Origin: Flavobacteriales bacterium
GTDB lineage: Bacteria; Bacteroidota; Bacteroidia; Flavobacteriales; Flavobacteriaceae
DNA: 64,000 bases
Direction: 5' to 3'
Assembly (NCBI GenBank): GCA_027067965.1
Contig: JAMOUV010000007.1
Span: 62,001-126,000 of the forward strand
In this document: in pieces, positions 11,001 through 18,872 of the stretch
Numbering within the stretch: position 1 is the first letter of the stretch
How the letters are laid out: every line of letters begins with the position of its first letter
Translations under genes and position numbers: made by a program
The notes under the pieces: generated by a model
Told to the model about the DNA's origin: nothing
Databases searched by the model: none
Seen by the model: the letters and a program-made list of their open reading frames with translations, nothing else

Positions 11001-11164
11001 TCACGTTCAATTTGTCCATGAGTAATTACATACTTTGGAATAGACATCCCGGCTGGGATCCCGAAGGTTCTCAATATGCCGCCGGTAGTAATGTGTACGG
11101 CTTTACAGGTTACAGCACGCCTTTGACCACTAATTACAGTTTAGGCATTAATGTTCAATTATAA
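8018..11164 (+). CDS. SusC/RagA family TonB-linked outer-membrane protein
   Basis: An outer-membrane beta-barrel that imports bound oligomers (glycans or peptides) with energy from TonB. It has 1048 residues. Order of parts: signal peptide (residues 1-20, ending TWAQ), a carboxypeptidase-regulatory-like domain with VKGTVTDNSGEPLPGVNVVV and the FSYMGY block (about 22-95), the plug domain beginning near LDPIIVTAMGIKKKEKSLGYAV with VSGVLIQQTSGTPGAG and VLKGAAATALYGIKAANGAILITTKKG, then the barrel. SusC-type length and the SusD gene 12 bases downstream make the class sure. No glycoside hydrolase or sensor gene is adjacent, so the substrate is unknown and this is not a complete polysaccharide utilisation locus. 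Confidence 0.96.
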   Translation: MRIKHLLTGILLMAFSITWAQNLEVKGTVTDNSGEPLPGVNVVVKGTKKGTVTDFDGHYKIKVPKGSVLVFSYMGYGDKEVRVNKPGVYNVSLSPTAEALDPIIVTAMGIKKKEKSLGYAVQEVKMDNLKTPQTDVFTSIQGEVSGVLIQQTSGTPGAGVDILIRGITSIDPNQNNQPLIVIDGIPVSNDVFYGNILPSNGTNAPSAAQQFSFSNRGLDINPEDIQNVTVLKGAAATALYGIKAANGAILITTKKGFAGKPTFSFTSKVTTNHITKWFEPQTKWREGYKGVARATMDPNHPDVAPIQIRGYGPNKGVWLLNGAPYSFHTWGPLYSEDNDSSIRFHNVYDEFFRTGVNYDNSFSMRGGTEKYNYYMSLGNIFAKSIVPFTDYNKTSLRFRGEYKLGENVKAEFSSNYIYTHSKLPNNGDKSIMSSLAYWSTSFPLDRIWGPDGRSWNYTPYWIDNPQYFSYISSFKSELNRFINGLNITYLINDHWNFKFRGGVDTYTDARNRFVPPDLDVGTQVNGFVYDANVKFRQLDANFLLNYSNDLTDDIKIKATFGNEVLAKKFTYDWVRGEGLVVPDYNHISNTTNLYSGEKTKRKRLVGVFSEISLDYKDHVFLNLTGRNDWTSTFKKQHRSFFYPSASLAVVFHDMIDKDEDMFSFGKIRLAYAEVGKDARIGVLGQYYYLTNTLPGGVPGTYQSSFMGDVNARPEKQMTKEIGFDLRFFNNRIKIDYTYYDIINKDLLFSVPTPNSSGLSSVYRNVGKIQNWGHELSLSGYWINNDKITWRTTINYTKSKGKVLELDENVDQIIFGRGNAAVVLNMVKEGDYLGSLYGFTWKYNDDGQIIVDSRNRPQIDWSERKIVGNAFPKWVGSIGNHFTFGNVGFGFNIEYKKGGDIYDDFIRTAVRNGNAKETEERYVEYVWPNSVKETSPGVYVPNNDPMEKNEYWYRYTRYTYAAETQLRDASWLKLRNLYLSYKLPEKYLKETFIDKVTFNLSMSNYILWNRHPGWDPEGSQYAAGSNVYGFTGYSTPLTTNYSLGINVQL

Positions 11165-11176
11165 AACCTTTTAGAC

Positions 11177-12622
11177 ATGAAAAAGATTAAAATATCCATA
11201 ATTCTAATGATTTTACTCGGTTTGGGGGCATGTTCCGACGAATTCTTCGAAGTAAACACGCCTTCAAACGTAATCGATAAAGACGCCGTAAGCGTTAAAA
11301 CACAATTGCCTTATATTGAGGTGAGACTTTCCGGCATGCATTTTAGCGTGGCTTATCAAACGGCCCGTTATGCCCAGCATGTGGCTTCTTATCATATCGG
11401 AGGAACCGACACCCATGACCGAACTTCGCTGGCAGGGGCCTGGTCCACATTTTACCTAAGAATTCTCAGTAATTTACGTGTACTTCAAGAAAAGGCCGAG
11501 GCCAATGAATACAACCATTATTTGGGAATTTCACAGGTTTTGGAAGCCCTGGCCGTTCAACTGGCCACCGATCAATGGGGAGATATTCCTTATTCGGAAG
11601 CCGGCTATACCAGTGATAATTTCTATCCCAAAGTGGATTCGCAAGAGGAAATTTACAATGCTTTACTTACCCTATTAGATAAAGCCATAGCCAATCTTTC
11701 CGCACCGTTGAAAGGAATTCCTCCGGGAAATGACGACGTAATCTATCACGGAAATATAGACAAATGGTTAAAAGCGGCTTACACGCTTAAAGCCCGTATA
11801 TATTTGCATCTAACCAAAAGGAATCCGTCTTATTATAACGACGTGTTAAATGCTTTGCAAAACGGTTTCACTTCCGTACACGATGATATGCAAATATTTT
11901 ATGACGAGACAGCGCGAAATCCTTGGTTTACCTCGGTAGTAGCAGCAAGAAGAACGGGGAACCTTTCATTACTTTGGTCCGAGCAATTAATTGATTATAT
12001 GAACGGTACGGATATTCCGTTTACAAACATAAGTTGGGATCCTCGTTTGCCCTTATACGCAGATAATAGCGGAAGCGAGATATATATAGGGGCTGTCAAT
12101 GGTAGCGGCGGAGGTGCACCCGGTGGAGGTAATGCCAATGCCAACTTGGCCGATGATGCTTACTTTAAAGAAGATGCACCCATTTTTATGCTTACCTATA
12201 TGGAAGCAAAATTTATGGAAGCTGAAGCACAATTTGCTTTGGGTAATAATGCCGGAGCATTTGCCGCATATCAAGAAGGAATACGAGCAAGCATGGCAAA
12301 ATTAAATATCCCTTCGGGAGACATTCAAATGTATTTGGATGAACCAGCAGTAAATACCGGCGAAGCCAATTTAACGATGAAAGATATTATGATGCAAAAG
12401 TATATTGCACTCGTTGTTCATCCCGAAGTATGGACGGATTTGCGTCGCTATAATTTCGATCCCAATATCTATGTGGACTTGGACTATCCCGAAAATCGCA
12501 CTACCGATATTCCGATGGGAGAATGGCCCCGAAGAGCCGTATATCCCGGATCGGAAGTGGATAGAAATCCGAATGTGGATCAAGTGGAAGAATGGTGGGC
12601 TCGATTATGGTGGGATCAATAA
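11177..12622 (+). CDS. SusD/RagB family nutrient-binding lipoprotein
   Basis: A surface-exposed lipoprotein that forms the lid on the SusC barrel and captures substrate. Length is 481 residues. The lipobox is LGAC with the lipidated Cys at position 19. ACSDEFFEVNTPSN and ATDQWGDIPYSEA are typical of the SusD-like type 2 subfamily, and the C-terminal part has EVWTDLRRY. A glycine-rich insertion (GSGGGAPGGGNANANL) lies near residue 315. It directly follows susC with a 12-base gap and is closed by a strong terminator, so the two form a two-gene operon. Confidence 0.94.
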   Translation: MKKIKISIILMILLGLGACSDEFFEVNTPSNVIDKDAVSVKTQLPYIEVRLSGMHFSVAYQTARYAQHVASYHIGGTDTHDRTSLAGAWSTFYLRILSNLRVLQEKAEANEYNHYLGISQVLEALAVQLATDQWGDIPYSEAGYTSDNFYPKVDSQEEIYNALLTLLDKAIANLSAPLKGIPPGNDDVIYHGNIDKWLKAAYTLKARIYLHLTKRNPSYYNDVLNALQNGFTSVHDDMQIFYDETARNPWFTSVVAARRTGNLSLLWSEQLIDYMNGTDIPFTNISWDPRLPLYADNSGSEIYIGAVNGSGGGAPGGGNANANLADDAYFKEDAPIFMLTYMEAKFMEAEAQFALGNNAGAFAAYQEGIRASMAKLNIPSGDIQMYLDEPAVNTGEANLTMKDIMMQKYIALVVHPEVWTDLRRYNFDPNIYVDLDYPENRTTDIPMGEWPRRAVYPGSEVDRNPNVDQVEEWWARLWWDQ

Positions 12623-12641
12623 TTTAGATTTAAATATTAAT

Positions 12642-12677
12642 AAAAAAAAACCGCTCGATCATGAGCGGTTTTTTTTA
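12642..12677 (+). terminator. Rho-independent terminator after susD
   Basis: CCGCTC and GAGCGG pair around a GATCAT loop, preceded by nine A and followed by eight T. A textbook hairpin with a T tract 20 bases after the stop. Confidence 0.95.
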
Positions 12678-12774
12678 TGGCTCTTTCTATTTTTTAAACG
12701 ACATATCAAAAAAAGTATTTCCAGTAAAATTGGTAAAATAAAGGTTTGACAAAAAAATCCTTCTCAAAATTTAC

Positions 12775-13845
12775 TTAATAAAAAATATAGCCCAAACTCA
12801 ATCCGCCACCACCGTAAGGTCCGGCATTATATACCAATTGTAAATAAAATTTCTCAAATTCCAAACGGCCACCGGCTTCTATTTTATATCGAAAATAATT
12901 TCCCGTAATATCAAGGGGATCGTCCACATCTTTGGCCACTACCGAACCAAATCCCATCGGATCGCTTATGTAAATGGGATATCTTCCCGTAAGCATAATA
13001 CGCGAATAGCCGTAATTCGTTCCACTGCCTACAAAAAGGGTAAATTTTTCACCCAACGAATAATCCAAATACATGCCGGCATACAAACTCATATAATAGG
13101 CATTTAAATTTTGATTGTCATACGGGCCGGTAGCATTTCCTGTAATTGTAACGGGAGTTGAAATTCCCCCGGGTTTTACTTCCAAATGACTGTGACCGTA
13201 AAAAAACGCACCGCCTATTTGCATACTCATTCCCAAACGTTTCCCCTTAAGCGAATGAATTATACCGCTCATGTCTTGCTGATAGTATATTCCCGCCATT
13301 CCGACTTTCATTCCGGTTGTGGGAAGAGGCACATACGGAATAAAATTAAAAATCAGATTGGCTGAAGAAAACCGATAGGTTATCCCCAAGAAAGGCAAAA
13401 GCATAGACGGATACTGTTTGCCACCGGGAGTTTTGAATTTAATTAAGGGCTTGCCCATTAAATTTTTCTCTTTCGAAACCAATGTGATATGCCGCAACGA
13501 ATCGCCTAAAATGGTCTGTGCCATCACTTCATGAGGATTTTCCGGCACAAAATGAGTTAATCCTATTTGAGTTACGTCAAAGGTCAAATCCTTTTCAGGT
13601 ACTATGACATAAGCCATTTTAGCCGATAACAATAAACGAGTCGAACTGTTCTTTTTCGGCCTGGAATAACTCACATCCGATAAACCGAATATGATGACTT
13701 TATTAAGCGGTGTTAAATAGGCATTTACTAATTTCGGACCGTCCTCTAAACCGGCCTTAATCATTTCTCCGGAATGAGTGAGAATTTGACCGGAGATAAG
13801 ATGGTAAGACAAAAATAAAAGAACAAATACAATGTGCTTTTTCAT
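12775..13845 (-). CDS. Putative outer-membrane protein, DUF6588-like
   Basis: A 356-residue exported protein with an N-terminal signal peptide (MKKHIVFVLLFLSYHLISGQ). The C-terminal half alternates hydrophobic and polar residues with many Gly, Tyr and Phe, and ends in LSLGYIFY with a terminal aromatic residue, as in outer-membrane barrels. Segments such as LPFLGITYRFSSANLIFNFIP and VPLPTTGMKVGMAG resemble proteins annotated DUF6588 in Flavobacteria; this link is from memory and moderately sure. No function is known. It converges with the SusC/SusD operon and is followed on its own strand by no obvious partner. Confidence 0.7.
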   Translation of the reverse strand: MKKHIVFVLLFLSYHLISGQILTHSGEMIKAGLEDGPKLVNAYLTPLNKVIIFGLSDVSYSRPKKNSSTRLLLSAKMAYVIVPEKDLTFDVTQIGLTHFVPENPHEVMAQTILGDSLRHITLVSKEKNLMGKPLIKFKTPGGKQYPSMLLPFLGITYRFSSANLIFNFIPYVPLPTTGMKVGMAGIYYQQDMSGIIHSLKGKRLGMSMQIGGAFFYGHSHLEVKPGGISTPVTITGNATGPYDNQNLNAYYMSLYAGMYLDYSLGEKFTLFVGSGTNYGYSRIMLTGRYPIYISDPMGFGSVVAKDVDDPLDITGNYFRYKIEAGGRLEFEKFYLQLVYNAGPYGGGGLSLGYIFY

Positions 13846-13903
13846 TGCGCTACATTTGCAGCGAAGTTAAAAAAAATACTTGTTAAAATTCCAAAAACAT
13901 ATT

Positions 13904-14416
13904 TTAATGGTTTCTTTTACCATGAAGATGTCCTTTCCCGGTGAAATGTCGATGTGTTTGAGACGGCAATTCATAATGAGTTGCAAAATCAAATTCATAT
14001 AAAATTTCGGAAATAAGATTGGATTCTTCTTCGGTTAAAGGTATATAAGGCATTATACCGAATTTGTTTCGAGCACCCGGCATGCGCACTTTTTTCTCTT
14101 CCGGTTTTTTTAACCAATCTTTTATTGCCGCTTGAAAAGCTTCCTTTTCCGGAAAACGGGCCTTATAATGTGCTTGCACCCGAAATAAAGGCGGAGCAGT
14201 CATTTTATCTCTCTGAGAAGGATGGGGAACAGGCAAATGACAAACAAAACATTTTTGTTCCAATAGTTTAAAACCTTGCGTTTCCATGATATTTTGAGAC
14301 ACCTTGGATGGTTCGGTTTTAATATCCTTGGTAGGAACAGGATTGTTAAATTTAGTCTGATGACATGCCGTAATTAAGATAAAAAAACCGTATAAAAAGA
14401 AAAGAATCCGTTTCAT
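13904..14416 (-). CDS. c-type cytochrome lipoprotein
   Basis: A 170-residue membrane-anchored cytochrome c. The lipobox is ITAC with Cys18 as the lipidated residue. One haem site, CFVCH, lies at residues 56-60. The sixth haem ligand is probably the Met in FGIMPYIPLT, which is followed by the helix EEESNLISEILYEF. A long charged linker separates the lipid anchor from the haem domain. The last 25 residues are rich in His (THRHFTGKGHLHGKRNH), which is not a usual part of the fold and may bind metal. Upstream on the same strand lies a ferredoxin-NADP reductase, 84 bases away, so both may act in electron transfer, but co-transcription is not proved. Confidence 0.88.
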   Translation of the reverse strand: MKRILFFLYGFFILITACHQTKFNNPVPTKDIKTEPSKVSQNIMETQGFKLLEQKCFVCHLPVPHPSQRDKMTAPPLFRVQAHYKARFPEKEAFQAAIKDWLKKPEEKKVRMPGARNKFGIMPYIPLTEEESNLISEILYEFDFATHYELPSQTHRHFTGKGHLHGKRNH

Positions 14417-14500
14417 GATAAATGTCTTTATCCGTTAGATTCAGTGGAAATAAAAAGGTTTAATCCCGGTATCGACAAACGGCCGAATTCCTCATTTCAA

Positions 14501-15313
14501 TTAAAATTCTTCGGCATGAATTTGTCCGGGTTCCCGTTTGGTATGTTCTTTATATCCGTCTTCTTTCAAGATGGATTTCATGGAGGTGACCATATTGGGA
14601 TTTCCGCATAAGAAAATATGGGTATTATCCGGTGATGGTTCAAATCCGATTTTTTCTTTGAATATAGGGTCTTTCCAAATCTCTTCGAAGAATCTGGTAT
14701 CGCCGTCCCAATGAGCGGGTTCCTTATCCGGACGCAAGATGGTGGGATAATATTTTAATTTATGGGGAAACATTCTTTCCAATAGTTTCAATTCACCGTG
14801 ATAACCCAGGTCCCAACTATTGTCCGCGCCGTGAACCACGGCAATTTTTCCTTGCCGGCTCAAGGCATCGGAACGCAACATACTCATATAAGGTGCAATT
14901 CCGGTTCCGGTAGCAAACAAAATAAGATTTTGATCTTCGGGCACTTGGTCCAAGGTAAACATGCCCGTGGGTTTTTGGCTCATGAAAAGCCGGTCACCGA
15001 TGTCCAAGTTAAACAAACGCGGTGTGAGTTGTCCCGATTTGACCAAAGAGATATAAAATTCCACATAATCGTCTCGTGAGGAAGAAGCAATGGAATAGGC
15101 CCGGCGAATCAATTTATCCGGTTGGGCGGGTTTATGTTCGGGTGCGGCTTCCTTAATACGCGGCTCATCGCCCATTAATCCCAATACCACAAATTGACCG
15201 GGTTTAAAAGGAGGCATTTCCCATTTATCCGGCTTTACACGTATAATACGCATGCTAGGAGATACCTGAATAATTTGGGTTACCACACTATTATATTTCG
15301 ACTTATCGCTCAT
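14501..15313 (-). CDS. fpr: Ferredoxin-NADP reductase (Fpr-type)
   Basis: A flavoenzyme that passes electrons between NADP(H) and ferredoxin or flavodoxin. The FAD domain shows FKPGQFVVLGL and RRAYSIASS (the RxYS FAD motif), and the NADP domain shows FATGTGIAPYMSMLR and FLCGNPNMV. The sequence ends in aromatic Phe after IHAEEF. The frame opens at a GTG at 15331, but the ATG at 15313 gives MSDKSKYNSVV and the usual length, about 270 residues, so it is preferred. It lies upstream of the cytochrome c lipoprotein on the same strand and is divergent from the DUF4249 gene. Confidence 0.93.
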   Translation of the reverse strand: MSDKSKYNSVVTQIIQVSPSMRIIRVKPDKWEMPPFKPGQFVVLGLMGDEPRIKEAAPEHKPAQPDKLIRRAYSIASSSRDDYVEFYISLVKSGQLTPRLFNLDIGDRLFMSQKPTGMFTLDQVPEDQNLILFATGTGIAPYMSMLRSDALSRQGKIAVVHGADNSWDLGYHGELKLLERMFPHKLKYYPTILRPDKEPAHWDGDTRFFEEIWKDPIFKEKIGFEPSPDNTHIFLCGNPNMVTSMKSILKEDGYKEHTKREPGQIHAEEF

Positions 15314-15474
15314 GGATATGTATTTTGCCACAATGATAATGAAAATAAATATTTTACTGCAAGAAGATTGTCATAAATTTTATTGATTTTCAAATAAAAA
15401 AAATTTCTTATTATACACCATTCAATAGCATATTGGTTTGATTTTTGCTTAAATTTATTTATAATTTATGTTTG

Positions 15475-16347
15475 ATGATCAAAAAAATATTTTTTATTCT
15501 TCTTACGCTTATTCTTCTCACAGCATGTTATCGTAAAATTAAAATTCCCCTCCCCCATTACGAAAGTGAATTATTTATTGTAGGTTTAGTGGAACCGGAT
15601 TCCGTGGCACAAATTTCTTTATCGCGAACAATCCCCTTATCGGAAAGAAGCACCGATTATACCGTTAATGATGCCCGGGTGATTTTATATGAAGATGAAA
15701 GCGCCGTCGATACACTGAAACAAAATTTATCTACGCCTTATTTATATACCGGAACTTATCCGGTCAATGATCATTCCGAATATAAATTGAGGGTATCGCA
15801 TAATCATTTGAATGCGGAAGGCGTTGCCCGCATTCCCTCAGCTCCGGATGTAGAAATCAAATCGGTTAGTCAAGAAGAGGTGATTACCGAAGAAAACATC
15901 ACCAATGCCGTCAAAATAAAAATCATAATTCACGATCCGCCGCAAACAGAAAATTATTATGCCATGCGGGTGATGAAAAAGGGCGGCCCGGAAGAATCCC
16001 AACTCTATTGGATTTACACTTCGCTGAACGACCCGGCTGTCATGAATGAGGGCATCCGCTTTTCGGATTATATCGTTTTCTCCGATATTATATTTGACGG
16101 CAAGGATTATACCATGACCCTATATTTCGATTTGCCCGGTGAATTATTGCCCGGCGAATATTTGGAATTTAAAATATGTGCCTTGGAACGTCATGCTTAT
16201 TTATGGATGCGGTATCAACCTAATTCTTCCGGCTTGGAAGGACCTTTCGCCGGTGAAACCTCTCAAATTCCAGATAACATAAAAGACGGTTTGGGGGTTT
16301 TTGCCGCCAAAAACGCTGTGATTCTTCCATATCATTTTTCCAATTAA
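15475..16347 (+). CDS. DUF4249 family lipoprotein
   Basis: A 290-residue outer-membrane lipoprotein of a family almost always encoded next to a TonB-dependent receptor. The lipobox LTAC places the lipidated Cys at residue 18. The ORF extends upstream to a TTG at 15445, but ATG 15475 starts a clean signal peptide (MIKKIFFILLTLILL). Family-like segments are ESELFIVGLVEPDSVAQISLSRTIPL and DARVILYEDES. By analogy with SusD it may help the receptor bind or recruit its ligand; this is inference. The next gene, the receptor, starts 9 bases after its stop, so the two are one operon. Confidence 0.88.
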   Translation: MIKKIFFILLTLILLTACYRKIKIPLPHYESELFIVGLVEPDSVAQISLSRTIPLSERSTDYTVNDARVILYEDESAVDTLKQNLSTPYLYTGTYPVNDHSEYKLRVSHNHLNAEGVARIPSAPDVEIKSVSQEEVITEENITNAVKIKIIIHDPPQTENYYAMRVMKKGGPEESQLYWIYTSLNDPAVMNEGIRFSDYIVFSDIIFDGKDYTMTLYFDLPGELLPGEYLEFKICALERHAYLWMRYQPNSSGLEGPFAGETSQIPDNIKDGLGVFAAKNAVILPYHFSN

Positions 16348-16356
16348 ACCAAGCAC

Positions 16357-18690
16357 ATGAAAAAAATTATTTTTCTTTTATTATTACTCACCGCCGGTTG
16401 GGCTTTTGCACAAAAGGTTCGTATTACCGGAACGGTTTACGATAAAGAGACCAAAGAAAAATTAATTGGGGCCCAGGTTTATGAAACGCTTACCGGCAAA
16501 GGAACCATCACTAATGATTTCGGTTATTTCAGTTTAATCGTGCCGAAAAAAGACAATTTTCAATTGATCATTTCATATTTGGGGTATAAAACAAAAATGC
16601 TTCTTCTGCCTCCTCGCGGTCAATATCAATTAAAAATTGAACTGGAGCCCGGCGAACAATTGAACGAAGTAGTCATTTCTTTAGACAAACAACCTCAAAT
16701 AGAACGAAACATCGAGGTAAGTAAAATCAGTTTGGATGCCAAACAAGTAGCGGAAATTCCGGTCATTATGTCCGAGCCCGATTTAATAAAAGCCGTACAG
16801 AAACTCCCCGGTGTAGAACCCGGCGTTGAAGGATTCGGAGGTATGTATGTGCGGGGCGGAAGCATCGATCAAAATCTCATTCTCCTGGACGATGTACCGC
16901 TCTATTATATTAATCATTTGGGTGGATTTTTATCCGTTTTCAATACTGATGCCATCAATAAAGTGACATTGTACAAAGCGGGATTTCCGGCCAAATACGG
17001 CGAACGCCTTTCTTCGGTTTTGGATATCAGAATGCGAGACGGCAATAAAAAAGAATTCCACGGCTCTTTTATGGCGGGGGTTTTGAGTTGGAAATTTAAT
17101 TTGGAAGGCCCGATAATCAAAGACAAAACTTCGTTTATCATATCCTTAAGGCGATTCCCCTATGATTTATTATTAAGGACCGCCGGTAAGCTCAGCAGCC
17201 AAATGAGAACCGAAGGCGGTTATACATTTTACGATATAAATATGAAATTGAATCATCAATTGAACGAAAACGATCAATTATATCTCAGTTGGTATTTCGG
17301 TGATGATGCCCTTTCTTTCTCCGAACGCGAGAAAGATTATAAATTCCGCTCACGACTGGGATGGGGCAATCATCTGATTTCATTGAAATGGGCAAGATTA
17401 TGGGGCCATCGTTGGTTTATGAATACCACCGGCTCTTATACCCGTTATCGTTTCGGGGTAACCATCAAGGAAAAAGAAATCGATAGCCGAATGAAGTTAA
17501 ACTTTTTTTCGGGCATTATCGATTACCGGCTCAAAACCGACTTGGAATCCAATGTTTCGGAAAAGGTCAAATTAAAAACAGGAGCCGGCTATACCTATTA
17601 TATTTTCAAGCCGGGTGTAGCCAAATATACCACCGAAGGCCGGGAAAATAACCAGATCACCGATACGGTATTAGGCCAAGTTATTTTTAATTCGGCCAAT
17701 TGGCATACTTATGTGTCCGCCCTATTCAAAATATCGGAAAAATTCGAAACCGAAATCGGGCTGCGAGGAAATTTATATACGACCCGTCAAAGCATATTTC
17801 CTTCCCTCGAGCCGAGAATAAACCTCAAATATATGACCGGCGAGAATTCTTCCGTCAAACTATCCTACATGGAAGTGCAGCAAAACGTTCATTTGCTAAC
17901 TTCGGGTAATATAGGAACTCCCGTCGATATGTGGATGCCGGCCACGGATTTGGTTCCGCCGGGCAAGAGCCGGCAAATAGCGGGAGGTTATTATCATACC
18001 TTTCTCCACGGCGAATACGATATGTCCGTAGAGGCGTATTACAAGACGATGAACAATTTGATTGCATACAAACCGGGCACCTCCTTTATGACATTTGCTT
18101 TTGAAGACTGGGAATATGTAGTAGAGAAAAACGGTACCGGGCGTTCCTACGGAGCGGAACTGCTCCTTCGTAAGAAAAAAGGAAAATTCAGAGGGTGGTT
18201 GGCTTATGCATGGGCCAAATCGACCCGCCAATTCCATCAAATAAATAATGGTAAACCCTATCCCTTTAAATTCGACCGGCGCCACAGTTTGGATATCACC
18301 GGAAGTTATCATTTCAAGCCCGGAAAGGTCTTATCCATATCATGGGCCTTCGGAAGCGGTTATCCTATTACCCTTCCGGTGGGCACCGTCGAATATGCAA
18401 ATGTCTATGAAGAAACGGAACCCGGTAACGGATTTTTTATCGTATTTGATCATATCGTTAAAGAAAAAAATAATTACAGAATGCGTGCCTATCACCGGTT
18501 GGATGTGAGCATGCGTTTTACAAAAAAGAAAAAACGCGGCGAACGTACATGGATTTTAGGCGTGTATAATGTGTATAATCGTCAAAATCCTATGTTTTAT
18601 CAATTGGAATATACCGAAAACGGAATGGAAGTATATCAATTCAGTTTATTTCCGTTTTTACCGTCAATAAGTTATTCTTACCGTTTTTAA
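16357..18690 (+). CDS. TonB-dependent receptor with N-terminal carboxypeptidase-regulatory-like domain
   Basis: An outer-membrane transporter of 777 residues. Parts in order: signal peptide (residues 1-18, ending AFAQ), regulatory-like domain with ITGTVYDKETKEKLIGAQVY and ISYLGYKT (about 20-105), a linker with LNEVVISL, a plug containing VQKLPGVEPGVEGFGGMYVRGGSIDQNLILLDD in several pieces, and a barrel ending in PSISYSYRF with a C-terminal Phe. It is shorter than SusC proteins and pairs with a DUF4249 lipoprotein instead of SusD. The ligand is unknown. No iron-regulatory or siderophore genes are nearby. Confidence 0.94.
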   Translation: MKKIIFLLLLLTAGWAFAQKVRITGTVYDKETKEKLIGAQVYETLTGKGTITNDFGYFSLIVPKKDNFQLIISYLGYKTKMLLLPPRGQYQLKIELEPGEQLNEVVISLDKQPQIERNIEVSKISLDAKQVAEIPVIMSEPDLIKAVQKLPGVEPGVEGFGGMYVRGGSIDQNLILLDDVPLYYINHLGGFLSVFNTDAINKVTLYKAGFPAKYGERLSSVLDIRMRDGNKKEFHGSFMAGVLSWKFNLEGPIIKDKTSFIISLRRFPYDLLLRTAGKLSSQMRTEGGYTFYDINMKLNHQLNENDQLYLSWYFGDDALSFSEREKDYKFRSRLGWGNHLISLKWARLWGHRWFMNTTGSYTRYRFGVTIKEKEIDSRMKLNFFSGIIDYRLKTDLESNVSEKVKLKTGAGYTYYIFKPGVAKYTTEGRENNQITDTVLGQVIFNSANWHTYVSALFKISEKFETEIGLRGNLYTTRQSIFPSLEPRINLKYMTGENSSVKLSYMEVQQNVHLLTSGNIGTPVDMWMPATDLVPPGKSRQIAGGYYHTFLHGEYDMSVEAYYKTMNNLIAYKPGTSFMTFAFEDWEYVVEKNGTGRSYGAELLLRKKKGKFRGWLAYAWAKSTRQFHQINNGKPYPFKFDRRHSLDITGSYHFKPGKVLSISWAFGSGYPITLPVGTVEYANVYEETEPGNGFFIVFDHIVKEKNNYRMRAYHRLDVSMRFTKKKKRGERTWILGVYNVYNRQNPMFYQLEYTENGMEVYQFSLFPFLPSISYSYRF

Positions 18691-18712
18691 AAAGAAATAG
18701 CGCGGGATTTAG

Positions 18713-18720
18713 TATTTTTG
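18713..18720 (+). promoter_or_regulatory. -7 promoter element TATTTTTG
   Basis: Matches TAnnTTTG, 15 bases before the ATG of the 43-residue protein at 18735 and after the receptor stop, so it probably starts the transcript running to the ABC exporter. Confidence 0.55.
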
Positions 18721-18734
18721 CGAAAATATAGAAC

Positions 18735-18866
18735 ATGGATTGGGGAACAATACTTTTTATTATTGTAATGTTGCATTTGCTAGTCGGGTTCGGCTATGCA
18801 TTTTATAAAATCGAATTTGCCGGAAGAAAGAAAAAAGATAAAAAACCACCAACCGATCAGAACTGA
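18735..18866 (+). CDS. Small single-pass membrane protein, 43 residues
   Basis: A short open frame starting with ATG at 18735 and stopping with TGA at 18864-18866. The peptide begins MDWGTILFIIVMLHLLVGFG, a single hydrophobic segment of about 20 residues, then a charged Lys-rich tail (RKKKDKKPP). A -7 element lies just upstream, and the stop is 6 bases before the M28-family gene, which argues for a real translated gene at the head of an operon. The layout (helix, then basic tail on the cytoplasmic side) suggests a partner or assembly factor of a membrane complex, but no family was recognised. Confidence 0.65.
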   Translation: MDWGTILFIIVMLHLLVGFGYAFYKIEFAGRKKKDKKPPTDQN

Positions 18867-18872
18867 ATTTAT

